Assembly: GCF_041381155.1 (NCBI RefSeq)
Contig: NC_091134.1
Coordinates: forward strand, 60,295,467-60,359,466
DNA length: 64,000 nt
Reading direction: 5' to 3'
DNA from: Argopecten irradians
Taxonomy: Eukaryota; Mollusca; Bivalvia; Pectinida; Pectinidae
The translations under genes and the position numbers were made by a program. The notes below the pieces were generated by a model that was not told the DNA's origin, made no database searches, and saw only the letters and a list, made by a program, of their open reading frames with translations. The first letter of the stretch is position 1; each line of letters starts with the position of its first letter. Below are positions 1-13,454 of the stretch, piece after piece.

Positions 1-35
1 TTGTGTGTGAATTAATTAAATAATGTTATCACATT

Positions 36-96
36 TCTGAAACATGTTGTAACTTGTTTAATTGCATAACTGAAACATGTTTAGACTTGTTTGTTT
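36..96. repeat. Imperfect tandem duplication, about 33 bp, two copies
   Basis: Two diverged copies each start CTGAAACATGTT and continue to an ACTTGTTT-like end, about 33 bases apart. A third ACATGTTT occurs near 110. This is direct sequence observation. The palindromic core ACATGT could bind several factors, but nothing more can be said. Confidence 0.5.
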
Positions 97-154
97 ATCT
101 ACAGAAGTAGGACATGTTTATCATTTTAAACATTTTAAAGCAATAGCGTGATTG

Positions 155-178
155 ATCACGTGATGTCATATTACGTAA
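155..178. promoter_or_regulatory. E-box palindrome next to a PAR-bZIP-like palindrome
   Basis: ATCACGTGAT (155-164) is a perfect palindrome with a CACGTG E-box core, and TTACGTAA (171-178) is a perfect bZIP palindrome of the PAR/C-EBP type, six bases later. The pair lies in one short stretch with no ORF. Binding by bHLH and bZIP factors is known for these motifs in general. Function at this site is inference; no gene start is recognised nearby. Confidence 0.3.
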
Positions 179-3100
179 ACACAGCGCCCTTAAAATAGTT
201 CAATGTGGTTCGGTCGTGTAGTGCACAAGACAACGAAATAACAAACAGTTATGCAGTTAAACTTTTCTGTATCTACTCATGAGTTATACTAGAGAAAATA
301 ACTTAATGTATACACGAATATTACAACTTTTGTAATAACTTTTTTCATTGGTATATCTTTGAGAATACATATTTTGAAAGAACAAAATAGATGTCAATTA
401 AGAAATATTTTGCTGTTTATAACATTCGGTTTTCTATCACCAGATTTGTATTTAAGAATAAACATGTGTGTCATAGTTGCGTTGTACTTGAAATAGATTA
501 ATACTAGAAATGTTCAAGGGCTTAAAATACTAGAAAGGAAGTTCCTTAAGTTGTTTTTACAAAAGATGTCGTACGAGATAAACATTTCGACATTGACCTA
601 GTTACGTATTCTAACGAATGTAAATAACACACTTGATGTGCCAAATATGTTGTTTACGTGCACCCAGAAAGAATCCTAGTGAAAACAGGCGAGGAAGCTG
701 TATCAACACTCCTCACTACATGGTTGGAATACCAGTTGCATTTTTTTTCTAAAAATGTAATTTCATGATATGGTAAATAACTCTTTAGTTGACATTCCTA
801 TATATCAAACATGTTTTTCTGGTACCCCTCATTGACGAGATTGTAAACTCGGTGGTGTTACCAGTCAGATTTTGCCACCATTAGCAAATATTTTAAACTT
901 TTTGCGGGATCGATACATTCTCCACGCCAGTCAATGCAGTTCAGTTAACTGTATTTTTTATGAAAATATAATAATTTGTGGATCCAGATACAAAATAAAC
1001 AACTAATGCTAGTGTATGATGTGTGTGGACCTGCATTATACAATCTTAATAAGAACATTTTTGGAGCTTCAAAGTTCAAAGTCTCTGCATGATCGAGTGC
1101 AAAATAACTGAGGTAAATAACACTCATGACCAAACCATGTAACAAGCTAGGATGGCCACCAGTGTTGAAAGTTAATCATCCTATGAATCTTGAAAGATTT
1201 AAGTTCTGATTTCATCCGGGTTTATGACAATATTTTTCCTCTTTTTCGCATTTGATCGAGAGGAAATATATAGAGAAGATCAACTGTTACAACATATTAT
1301 TAAGTAACCAAATTGTGTTATTGTCAACTCTGAATCACCAGCTTGAATAATTTGTCTAACATATAATATGATATTTTGAAATCGGATGAAGATCACCAGT
1401 TTTGTTTCATTTGTCTTAGATATGAACATTCTATGGTTTATTCTGTAAGAGGCGGGTTTGTACTTGTCTGTCACTCATTGCGTTTGTATATAAAATATAG
1501 AACCCATCTCGGTAACGATGCCTTGTCACCTATTTCGAAATAATGTTCAGGTGCATCGTATATTTGATATATGAGGAATAAATGATGGAACGAGAGTTTT
1601 AGATGTATTTCTTACATACCACGCACGTGCATGAACTTTCCGACGCGAAGAGTTATCAAAAAGGTTATGCACCTGCGCATCCTACATGCAACATACCCGA
1701 ACTACAGTTCTCAGATAAGAATGTTCTTTTGTTTTCACCGCCAATATCGTATCTAAGGTTCTGTAACGGGCCGTGGGATACCAACACAGGTGCAAAAACA
1801 GATAAACTGTTTATCAATTTCTTCGTTTTAAGTTCTTTGTTTTGACTAGAAATGATATTCGAAAGATATGCATACCAATCCCCCGTTGGACCAATTATGC
1901 GTGTTATTATCTAGTTTGATGATAAAATGCAAAAACATTTGCTGACACAAAATGTTAAAATACTTTGTATTAACGACATGTAAAAGTAAATGCATAATGA
2001 AAATAAATTGTTTCTTTACAAATCTGTAGACGAATTTGTCAAAATTTGTTTTATGACCTTGTAGCTCTTTACATCTGTTTAATGTTATTGATCGTTTTAG
2101 CTAAAACAATTAACGTTGCCGATGGGATCTAAATTTGAATTTTAACACAATGAGTCAGGTCATCAATTAAAAGTTTATGAACAGGTGTCCCTCTTCTTCC
2201 AGCATACTTATACAGTAACCCCTGTAGTCCCCTCCGCCCCTACGCACCATTTACGTTTTGATAAATTGGAGGTTAGCGTTATTTCGATGACCTTAGGCTA
2301 GTTCGAATCCATGAAGATATATTTGTTTCTATATAGATACGTATTATGATATCACCGTCTCGCTATCTATAAGCGATAAATTTCAATTTTTATAACAATT
2401 AGAATAAGATATGTCATTACTTTGTCTTTATATCCGGTATGTGTTGCCATTTTTAGATTAATTGTCCGGATGTTGACCACGAATAAACAGGAGTTATGCT
2501 TGATGTTTCACAACAAAAATAATAACATATATATCTACATATCATTTTTTAAAGATAACTTTTCGTAAGGCATATGCATTGGATGTGTTTGCTGCGAAAA
2601 AATCGGTTACTACGTTCAACGATATTTCAATGCTTCTTTTATAATTCTGTCTAGGTTGTTCTTGAACTGTTTGGATTGGTCCTAGGCGTAAAATGATAAC
2701 ATACTCATTTTCTCTTTATTAGTTATTCAAATGTATGTCTTTGGCACTACCGTGCAAAATGCATCCCCCCAGTTTTCATATTGCCGTCTATAATATATTT
2801 TAAATGGTATTTCGAATTGAATCTTCACTGCTACACCTGACGCGTTCTAGACTACACAGTTCATAATGTCTGATAAATTGCTTGTAGTTTACACAACACT
2901 TTCTTTCAATATGTTTGTAAGGGACAGTTGAAAAGTTTTGACTAGCTTGTCAGAGATGCGAGTGTACAGGAAATTTTAGCAGGTACCATCAACGTATAGG
3001 ACAGAAAACTAATTACAAAAACATGTCTCGTAGGAGAAGGGATTTATCTACGTGACTTACGGTATAAGTCATTTGAAACAACAAGGAAAAGGATAAAATA

Positions 3101-6100
3101 CCAATAAAAGTTAGTAGTTGTGCGAAACACTAATGAAGTGATTTTATTAATTCTCGTGTCGTTTTCCTTGTGAAACGGCAATAATAAAAGTAGAAGTAAA
3201 AGGCGGGAAAATGAGCTTGTATATTACAACTACTTGCTGATGCTGTTAAAACGGAAATCCTTAATTGATCTGGTTTGACAAGACCCGGCTAAGTGGGTAT
3301 CTAGTTTCAACAAAACAATCTCCATTGTCCTAGCTATGGCCTGGTAAGTAACACCACAGCATCACAGACACGCGAGCCGCTGACCTCAATCCTAGTAGTG
3401 TCATTCTCCGCCAACTAAGCCCCGACTCCCCAGTGTATTAGCTGACCAATTACTTCAGAGGTCAGTGCTCTGAGAGCTCGGGTTTTTTTTATCTGGAAAA
3501 GAGATTGGGTCGTAAGAACTTCAATTGAAACTGATTACAATAACAGAAAGTCCAGCGGCGCAGAAGTTATTAATCCGAACCACATAGGAAGATATGTCCG
3601 CCCGCATCAGGTACTAGACCAACCAGCTGCTGCCTGCTACACTAATGATTCTCTTGATACAAGATAATTCATCTAACATTATCCTTTTTATGTTGGTTTA
3701 AATCTTAAAGAGCTTTTCATATTTTATCTCGGTTTTAATTGCCTTAAACAGGTAATGTAAAACAAATAAATCTTAATGATGATTTCTGAACTAGGCGAAC
3801 GGGATATAATCCGAGATGAAAATGGCGAGAATAGGAATAAATTTAAAAGGGCAGGTTTTTATGGAGTTGATTAATCCATGAACTATTCATTTAAACAGGA
3901 GCATTTTAATTAGGCCAAAGTATGTGATATTACTTAATAAAACCCGAAGACGAACAGAAAAACAAATATCTCTAATTGGACAGGGATTTTGTTATTTGCG
4001 AACTGTTGGGGTCGGATAAGGTCAGAAAGTAAAGGCAATGACCGAGGGTTTCGCCATAAACTTAAATTACATACAAACTGTATCTGGGACTTGCCTGCAG
4101 CCTCCGGGCCACATCAGATATGTTTTCTCCATCTATTTTAAGTCAATGTTCACTCAGGCGTGATGCTAGGGTACGAAGGCCGAGTATCAATTGCCTATGG
4201 ATATTGGCAATAAACTCGTCCCAAAAAAGTAGCCGTGGATCAAAATCAAGGTCTTCACATTTTTAAAATGATATTTTATCGGGACACAAACATCATAATA
4301 ACCTCCTAAAAGGACTATTTCATTGTTAGTACGGGACCAAGGTTATAAATTCGCTTTTGCTTTCAAATGATTCGTTTAGAAAAAGAATCATTAAATCTTT
4401 TTAAAATATGCCCTTTTGGGAATTTTCTTACAAAAGTACAATTAACGATAATTGATTTAAGAGCATACGTTTAGGTATGCTAACCAAGGACATATCAAAA
4501 GTCTGACAACAATAGCAACCAAGTAATATCTAAGGTCGAGTTCATTTTTACAGCTGTTTTGTTTAGAATACGCAATGAGAAGTAAATATTTAAAATATCT
4601 AATTAATTCGATAACAACATCATAACAAGAATTAATAAACTAACATTTGTATGAAAATAGTTTAAGTTTTATCTGATGTAATGCTGCCTCCGAGTAACTA
4701 GCCTTTTATTTCTTATAAAGTGGTCAATACTATAAACCAGGTCAATTTTCAGCTAAAATAAGGCCAATCTTATAATAGCCTTTGTTCAATTCCTGTAACA
4801 ATATAAGATGTGGGATGTATTAGTAAGCATATGTAAGGAAGGAGTCTTTAACAACATAAAATAAATATGCATGTCTAATGCAAACTTTTCATCATTAGTA
4901 GATGATGTTTACTCGTTTGAAACAAATTGCCTATGAGGTAAATTGGGCGTAATGTGTTTTTCATAGATTCTAAACCTCAGTGAAGGTTATGGCTGAAACA
5001 TCTTGCCTTAGATATGCCTCAGGATAAACCTTGTGTATCTTATTCATATTTTGTTAAAAGGTAAACAAATAGATTGAGAACAATCGGTAGGTTCTTAACA
5101 AAACAACAATCTCTCCATCATATATATACAGTATATATAACTTTCCTCGCCTTGATGTCAATCGGCTTCTATGAAGTGAAACCTATGAAGTATTAACTGC
5201 ATAAAGCCTGTTGATTCAGGTGTAAAAGTATAAATATACGGTTGAGTGGCATACGACTGTTGATGGCATATAATATACAAAGATGACACGCTGGCGGCAA
5301 GGTTGTAAAATTAAGTAAAAACTGTACAACATATTCAGGTCCGTGTGTAACAACACTGTCAGGGGTTTGTGTGATCTCATTCACTGGCGTCTGAACTAGC
5401 ATGTGAACTAGCATATTTAAGTACCATCATTTTTATAGAACAAAATCACGATCATTTTTATGCAAAATGGGAGGAGAAAAGTTAGCGTCGTCAAACGATT
5501 AGACTTAATCAGGAAAAGAAACATTATATTGACAACGCTTTGTAAAGATGCAAAGGTAAATAGTTGAAACCTGATGCTATTGAACTGATTGTTATCAAAA
5601 CGATATTATGCTTTAGATGTCTTGAAAAAATGCATATTAAATGGTTCCGATTAAATGCAGTATTGTATTAAATGGAATGTCTGTTGTTGTATCCTTAACT
5701 GTGCAGTAGATAGGCTGTAGCTGTGTGCACCTTACCGTGGCGTCGCTGTATTGGGGACACGCCTCATTAGGACAGAGGGGACAGACAAGATACTCGTCCT
5801 GTGTGACTCACGCCCTCATCTACATATCCGTAATGGACCTGTCTGTCCATCATTTTGTCAATTATGTTAGGAATGCATCCGATACATCGATCAACGAAAA
5901 GAAAATTAATTTCTATATTATTATCTTTTTTAAACACTTGTAATATCTTATCAGCGATTTTGAAGCTGCTTCTTTAATTTCTTTGCTTTCCTTCTCATTT
6001 CACGTTCTGTGATTATCATGTTTAAAAAAAATCTGGACAACTGCGTGATGTATTAGAATAAACTTTCGTTACAACCAAGAAATATGTATTATATACATAT

Positions 6101-8280
6101 ACATGTATATAGATATGTATGTCCTTTTCATAAATTTTGGTCGTAAGTTTACCACACATTAAAGATTTCGGAAGATAACAAACTAATTCGAGGCTGAAAT
6201 TACAGCACGTGCTTTAATTCCCCAACAGATATAGGCGCAACCCTTTGTGTTGCTGTGTAAATTTACAAAGACTTTTTACGTCTTTTTACGTAATGCGCCT
6301 GCCCTTTCCAACTGATACAAGAGCCATTTCTATAAGATTTATTTGATGTCAGTTCTGGCAGTTTCCAGTGTTATCATGAAAATGAGATATATGATTTATT
6401 TCCTTAAACCGATTTCTGATGGCCGTGTAGCCATTCCGTGATGTGACGGGACAGATTATTGCTCGTTCCACGCTCTGTAGCAATGTTCATGGCGGAAAAT
6501 TTATGCGCATGCCAAGTAGAAGATTAAATGATATACACGTGCATTAATAAATTAACATATACATTCCGGGTCGTTGAAAAGCTTTCTATCAGCGCGACAT
6601 CACGACCCAATTATCAAAATGCACAATTTCAGCAGGAATGCCAACCTCTTGCCAATAAGCGTTGTTTATTAGTTTACATGCTAAGGTTGGACCGGTCAAT
6701 GACTGACCAGGCCAGACATGTATGTATCAACATTTCAGTCATGGTATACATAATCAGGGCCCTTGGTATGCTGGCACGAATTGGGCGTGCCAATCAGCGA
6801 CAGCGTCCGAATCCCGTGTCAAAGTGTCAAGCCCGCGGAATGCACACAAAAATGGACCGGGGGCTTGCGTGGTATGAGCCAAAACTAACCACAGCCATGC
6901 TCCACGATCATGACATTTTAAACATTTTTTGTACAGGTTTATTTCAACAGCATGTTGGATAGGAATACATACATATGGACAGTAGATTGAAACTGACAAG
7001 GCATTAATGACCGCTGACATACGTATAATGACCATTTGGACTATGACAGCTCCGCTTAAAAGCTTTTCGCTGATGATCCTTTCAAAATGTTCAAGACTGT
7101 CAGAAAATAACACATGGCACAAGTTTCAAATTAAAACTAGACAACATTGTACAAGTCTTAGTGAGAACATACGGTGCGTTTGTCTACGTTGATACATCTC
7201 ATATGGTCCTAAGGTTTTAATGGATTCGAAGGAAACTCATTTCAATCCTGTAATGATCGCTCTTTAACTATTTGTGACCCTTGCTAATGTCTGGTTTTGA
7301 TTAATACAAATGATTTTGCAAAATGTTCTAAGAAGACATGCAAGAGGGACATCTAAAGAATTATATACATCCTGAAAGGATTTTTTTATGTTTCAAAACT
7401 ATGACATGGTCACTCTGCAAAAAGAAAAACCAGAATATGTATCCATATAATGAAATACCTTCTGGAGTCTTTGTAAAACGCGTGGTTATGAGAATTTACA
7501 AAAACCTATGGTGAGCCTTTTAATGACAAAATCCTTTTACTATATAGACTACCGTGAGATACATAATGAATATTTACACAGATAAAATTCTTACACGATT
7601 TCTATCACTGATACAAATAACACTTGATAAAACTACATAGATGAAATAACATAGACAGCATTATTGTAATCATGTACACGCCTTTTATATCTGAGAGTAA
7701 TATACAAAGAAATGGTGGTATAGCTAATGTTTCTCTTGTATAGATACCATCATCAAATTACACGATAAATTTATGTTACAACATATTTCTGCATGAGCTG
7801 AGGCCGTTGAGAATACCTCACCTAATACCTTATGTTATCAGCACTGCCTGAGTAAAGCATTCAAATACTTGGCTTCCATATTACAAAGCTAGACGGAGAA
7901 AGCGCGCAACATTTTGCCTATAATTAATTATCTGCTCTGCTATTTAAACAAAAGCATACTATATTAAAATGATTTAACGGTTAAACACTATTACTTTTTA
8001 TAGTGAGTTACAAGTCTAACCTTGTCCCTTGACTGTAGTATATTGTAAGGTCAAATAATGTCGACTCACGTCGGTCAAATAAACATATTTTTCGGACATA
8101 TTATTCCCTGCCACAGTTCAAATAAAGTTGAACATTAAAATACGGTGAATATTGCAAAATTAAACATCCTATTACAAAATAGTAATCTTCAGATATAACG
8201 TAACTTTTGATGTCAGTACACTGACCTGTTAGACAATACACCATGTGGTTATCTTTATAGTTCCAAAATATAAGACATAA
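179..8280. other. AT-rich non-coding DNA, no gene seen
   Basis: No convincing exon or transposon protein is visible. Open frames are short (144 codons at most, at 6528-6962) and overlap on both strands, as expected by chance. Two stretches are less AT-rich and less simple than their surroundings: about 3345-3480 and about 3780-4200. The second contains homeodomain-type TAATTAGG and TAATTGG words and looks like a possible conserved non-coding element. Short TA-rich simple sequence occurs near 5121-5147 and 6090-6120. An NRF1-like TGCGCATGCC lies at 6504-6513. Confidence 0.5.
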
Positions 8281-8748
8281 ATGATAACAACTAGTACAAT
8301 GTGCAGGGGGACCGATGGTGAATTAATAAGATATGCTACAATACATAGTAATCAAGAAATCAACCCTATACTAGAACTGAACCCGAGGGGAAACTCTCAC
8401 AAATGTAAGTGGAAACTGGTGCAAAGTGTGAAGTATTCGTTTGTTTTTTAGCATGATTCTGTATTGTGTAAACTAGGTGGAAAACACATTGTTGATATAG
8501 AGCTTCACATTTTGCTCGAGTATCCAAAACTGTTTCAAACTCGTGACCTAATGATGGATGGAGGAATGAAAGCTGTAGAGGTTCCCCATTATCTTGTGTT
8601 TACAAATTTAGATGGCAAAAGCCATTGTAACTTTGTATTGGGAGATCGATCATGTGTGCAACTCCATGAGTTTCAATGGGGAAACCCTAATGTTGAAAAT
8701 GTCTATAAATATCCCGGGAATGCTGAAAGAGATGAGCACAATTCTTGA
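8281..8748 (+). pseudogene. Unidentified coding-like segment: two same-frame ORFs separated by one TAG
   Basis: An ATG at 8281, directly after an in-frame TAA, opens 56 codons that end at TAG (8449-8451). The same frame is then open for 98 codons to TGA at 8746-8748. The translation is protein-like, not low-complexity: the second part has mixed charged and hydrophobic residues, with runs such as VEVPHYLVFTNLDGKSHC and LHEFQWGNPNVENVYKY. I do not recognise the family. The TAG is also the end of a good splice acceptor (a T-rich tract, then TTTTTTAG), so 8452-8748 could instead be a terminal exon. A GTAAGT donor at 8405 would give a 47-base intron, but joining there shifts the frame to an immediate TGA, so that donor is unlikely. 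The alternatives are a decayed gene with one nonsense codon, a terminal exon with an unseen upstream exon, or chance. Confidence 0.28.
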
Positions 8749-11700
8749 CTTTTCTGTGTCTTAATGTTCTAAGATATGCAACATAACAATTTGTAAAATG
8801 TGCGAGGTACCCAAATCACAGTCTGCAAAGTCGATGTTGTCCTCCTAAAAACATGAATGCGATAGAAGGTCACGGCTACGCTTTGGGCATATTGTCCGCA
8901 TCAAAGAAGATTTATTTAGCAGGGGTTAAATCCTGCAGCGGCATCTTATGTACACGCACGCTTTATTTAATACATTTTTAAGTATATATTCAGCAGCCTT
9001 GCGTCGCCACAAATTGCTTATTTCCTTGTGGGATTGAAGAAATAGTTTATCGTGTAAATGCTTAAAAAATGGTCCATATAATGCTTGAATGATTTTTAGC
9101 CGCAACAGCGTTATTTTCTTCAAAACGATAAATATTCGGGTCCTTAAAACACTTATTTGTTACGTTTGCAAAAATGCTTGTGATGTGTTGTTAGGATTGA
9201 TTGGACAAGTTAATTATAGGTAATCAAACGTGATACACACAACGCGACGTTGACTTTCCCACGATTCCCAGAGCACCCTAATATTACGAGTGTGCTTACC
9301 TTGCCTTGTCCAAATGTGACTGATGCAGTTTGAAACAATTAGACATTTGCCTCATTATGTTAAAAATACTATATACAATTTAAAATCATGTATTTCTTGT
9401 CCATGATTCTGAAGAGAATTATCGTTTTATTCACTCGTGCTTTAAAGATGACCTCGTAAAGTTTAGTACAAGCAATTAAACTCGTCAAGCATTTTAGTCA
9501 ATTAGATTAAATGCGAATGATGGTTTGTTTGACATTATGTACATCCACTTCTTATGTTTTTGAGATGTCTAAAAAAATAGCTGATCGCCCTTGCTCAAGT
9601 ACTGTTGCTTGACTGATTTGTCAGGTGAGAGATGTGTATTTAAAAACTAGTGTGACATCAGTTACGTCACTTAAGCTGATCTCGCACAGCTCATAAGTAT
9701 ACCGCCATATATATGTATTTTCTTTATTATTATATATAATGAGTTTATTTTTGGGAGTTTGGATCTAACTCAAGGAGACGCTTCATTTGCACAATTTAAT
9801 TGGCATTTCCTTATACGATATGTTACAACAAATTGTTAAAATGGCAGTTGATTACGATCTTACAACTTTCATTTTGATCTATAACTTCAGTACCATTAAT
9901 TCATCAACCAATGAAAAAGTCAGTTGTTTACGAACACGTTTGTAAATTTTACCGATTTAATGATTGAAATAGAATTATGCGGATTGCTCTCGTATTTATG
10001 ATAGAACAAAGAAAAACACAGAAAAACAAGGACCGCATTAAAATCCATCCCGTGAAATAATTACGTTTATAACAATACGTTGGCCCAGGGTGCGGTTTAG
10101 TTTCAAGTTGTATTGATAGAGATCTCGATAGCGACTTCGGGCTACCAGAAAAAATATACCATATCACTCATGCATGTTTATATATCCCATGCACAAAAAG
10201 AGTTCGTTTGCCCTTTGGATTCGTGAAATCCCTTATTTAAAACGTCATACTTTTAAAGTTACTGGAGTGCAAACCACTGTACATGAATAACAATTGTTGG
10301 TGTGTATCATTTGGAAAAACCACAAATGTTGAGTGTCCGTATAATTAATCGTATATAACGTATCTCTTTGTGTACGACTCTCGGGATAAAATACTACACA
10401 TCAAAATCGTCTTTTCCACGGGTCGATTTTTAACAAGATAACTAAGAGAACGAATGTGTTTGAGTTACGAGGAATTAAAATGTTTTATTGATAAGGTAGA
10501 TTTTTTATCTTCTTCTTTGATTGAACGCATTTTGGTGTAATAAAAGGTCTTTTAAATGACAAAACCTTACTCTGAACTTGAACCTCTAACCTTATGTGGT
10601 GTTTTATTTACTGATGTTATTTTTTGGGGTATATCATAATTATACTAGTACACAATGCACCAATAGGCATAAGCTGTAAATGGTAAAGGTAACAAAAGAG
10701 ATAACAATATTGTAATTAAATAACATTGTCCTGAACTTCATTCAGCACTGCAAGGCGATCAGAGAGAAGACGGAAGTCATCAAGTTAACGATTTAGATTT
10801 AACTGATGTTTCGTTATTGAAATAGACATAAGACAGAAGTAATTAGGGTGATTTAACACTCCCCTCATCAAAAAGAACCCAAGTAAAGTACGCCTGAAAT
10901 CGCCAGGCCGTGATAGTTCACTGTAACTAAGATGCTTCAAGTAAGTACACAGGAGAACTGAGTAATCGATAACGTTCACTGGACCGGGGAGGCAGATGTT
11001 TTTATTTCTTTGAAGAATCAGATGTAAACATGATAATATTTATGCAATATCTACATATGTTATATTTAATTGCTTTAAAGACTCGGAGTTTCAATAACCA
11101 CCACCTCAAAGCGTGAGAATGTCGCTGAGAGGTGAAGACACGCTGTTTGTGTGTCATATTTTCTTTTGTACACTTGCAACAACATTAAAAAGTTTGATAG
11201 ACAATCCTCCATGTATCACATGGTGCAATTAACACAGGACAATAGGACGACACTTGAAATGAAATAAATACCCGAGGCAATGACACAACTCAAATCTTCT
11301 CACGAAATCATCAAAAATATACATTCTTACACCATATATTATATTTCTATTCAAAGAGTCTTTATATCATGAGTCCACATGGTTTTGAATTCATATTTTA
11401 AACATATATTTTTTTGCTAGAAAGTATGCTCGAGACAGTAAAATACTTAGACTAAAAACTTTCAGTTTTGTTCACTTAAATAGTAAAAGTTCCATACAGA
11501 GTTAACCATATTTCAGTAAAAGAAAGTTAATTGGAATAAGGTTTTTGTTATATAACACCATCGAATGGTTGAAACACTTGATCGTTGATATTTTCCTATC
11601 ATGCGTTATGCCCGAGTGTAAAGGAAAAGAACATTCTACTGAATCAAAAGTTGTTGTTCAGTAAAAGCGCTTTACTAATGTTGATTTGTTCGACTTAAAT

Positions 11701-13454
11701 AACAAATATTAACCCATAGCATATATCACACATGAGGATCAAAAAGAATTTGTTAATATTAAGCTGCACAGAGAAAAAAATGTGTTTAACTTGAACACGA
11801 TAAAACTATTAAACATTTGAAGTAAGTATTGTCTTTTTAACTTTAATATATTAAACAAATCATTGGCATGCAGGATTTAGTTTTCAAATTATAAGCAATC
11901 TCATCTTTTTAATTACAGCAATATGCGCAGTGTATCCCCCTCAACTTACTATAAATGTGGATCTTTATTGTATAACGCTAATAATCCATGTACAACGAAA
12001 TGAATTATAGACTATTAAAAATATTATAACAAATCAGTAACACAATTTTCACATGGGAAAATTAGGAGTCAGACATGACTTTTTAAGATGTGGTATGACT
12101 CACTGATAACGTTATGATATGAGAATATGTTTGAACTGAATTGATCAGATGCTTATCTGAAGCATAGGAAAGAAAGTCTTGCTCAGAAAGCGCTTACCGT
12201 TATGGGTAGAATGTTTCATGTTAGTGTGAAAACATAGAAAGTATGTTTGATTTTATCAGCAAATTCCGAACCGTGACAAATCGCGATGCTATCAAGCGAG
12301 CATCTCGCTATCAACAAAGGAAAAGGAAAGTCTTGATTGCGCACGCATTTAGTTTAAAGTGACATGTTCGGGACATATTTCAAATTTAACGATGGTTGGA
12401 AATTATAGTATGATTGTTAAAATTGAATTTTCAAAATGTTCAAAGTTAAAGTAAATGCGGATTATTTGGCCCTTAGACTAAGTTTGAGATCCCCGAGATA
12501 GAGAGTCTGAGGTGATTAATTCTGTTTATTTCACAGGGGTAGAAAATTAAAACGATTCGGAACTAAAAATATCCGTACGTTTTTTTAAAGGCGAACTACC
12601 TTAACAAATGGCAATTGTAAATCTCAAACGATTGCTCAAAACATTTTATAATCCGCACTATTCGTTAATACCGAACAATAACCACACACGGGCGATTTTT
12701 ACCAACACTAACTAATATTCGTGTACAATGTTGCACAGGATATTAAGGAAATACAGCTATATATCAACAATTTATTACAACTTATTCCCTTTATTCAGTC
12801 AGCAGACGAACAAATATATGCATTGTATGTATGCAAGTACTTATTTTCTAATTCTATGACAAAACGACTGTTACTATTTTTGAAACAATTATTCTCAAGT
12901 GGTTTCCTCCGTAAAATATTTGATGGCCTGTAACAGCTAGATTCGATTGGCATTACAAACTTATGAGCCTTTAAAACTTCTACAAATGTGACATTTTTAT
13001 CGAGATTTTATTTATGACAAGAGGATTGAAATCTTACATCACTTGGGGTTTAAACATGCGGACATATAGAGGTGATGACTCAAGAGTCGTTTTTGATGCA
13101 GGATTCAATTGAGCGTGTCCATCCGGAAAGATTTACCGTCTTGCCCGGTTGATCACTATTCTGTTACATTTAATGATTACAATCCCGAGAAAAGTGTACA
13201 ACTTACCCATTCCAAACACAAATAGCGTAGTTATCACTACCAACCATACATCAGCGTCATTAGGCCGCGATGAGTTTGTTTGTTTCTTAATCAAAAGGTG
13301 TTAAGAATGACCTTTGTTATTTGCAGTATACATAAATATACATGTAATGATTGTATGTGATTTAGGGGCTGCGCTACGATGTTGTTTTCCAATTATAAAT
13401 GCATCTTCACTGATTAAGTATGTGTACTATCTAAGACACCATATCAGACCATTC
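8749..13454. other. AT-rich non-coding DNA, no gene seen
   Basis: Only short ORFs (72 codons or fewer) without recognisable domains are present. The one motif that stands out is the CRE-like near-palindrome at 9652-9670. No tandem array or terminal inverted repeat was seen here. Confidence 0.5.
9652..9670. promoter_or_regulatory. CRE-like near-palindrome
   Basis: GTGACATCAGTTACGTCAC has GTGAC/GTCAC arms. It contains TTACGTCA, a CREB/ATF-type half-palindrome, and TGACATCA, one base from the CRE consensus. Only the sequence match is seen; regulatory use is inferred. Confidence 0.25.

Noticed and set aside
2298..2320. B-box-like AGTTCGAATCC suggesting a tRNA
   Set aside because: The flanks do not form a T stem or acceptor stem, and no A box lies at a suitable distance.
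6528..6962. 144-codon plus-strand ORF with an overlapping 122-codon frame on the other strand
   Set aside because: No recognisable domain; long antisense overlap suggests locally stop-poor sequence, not a gene.
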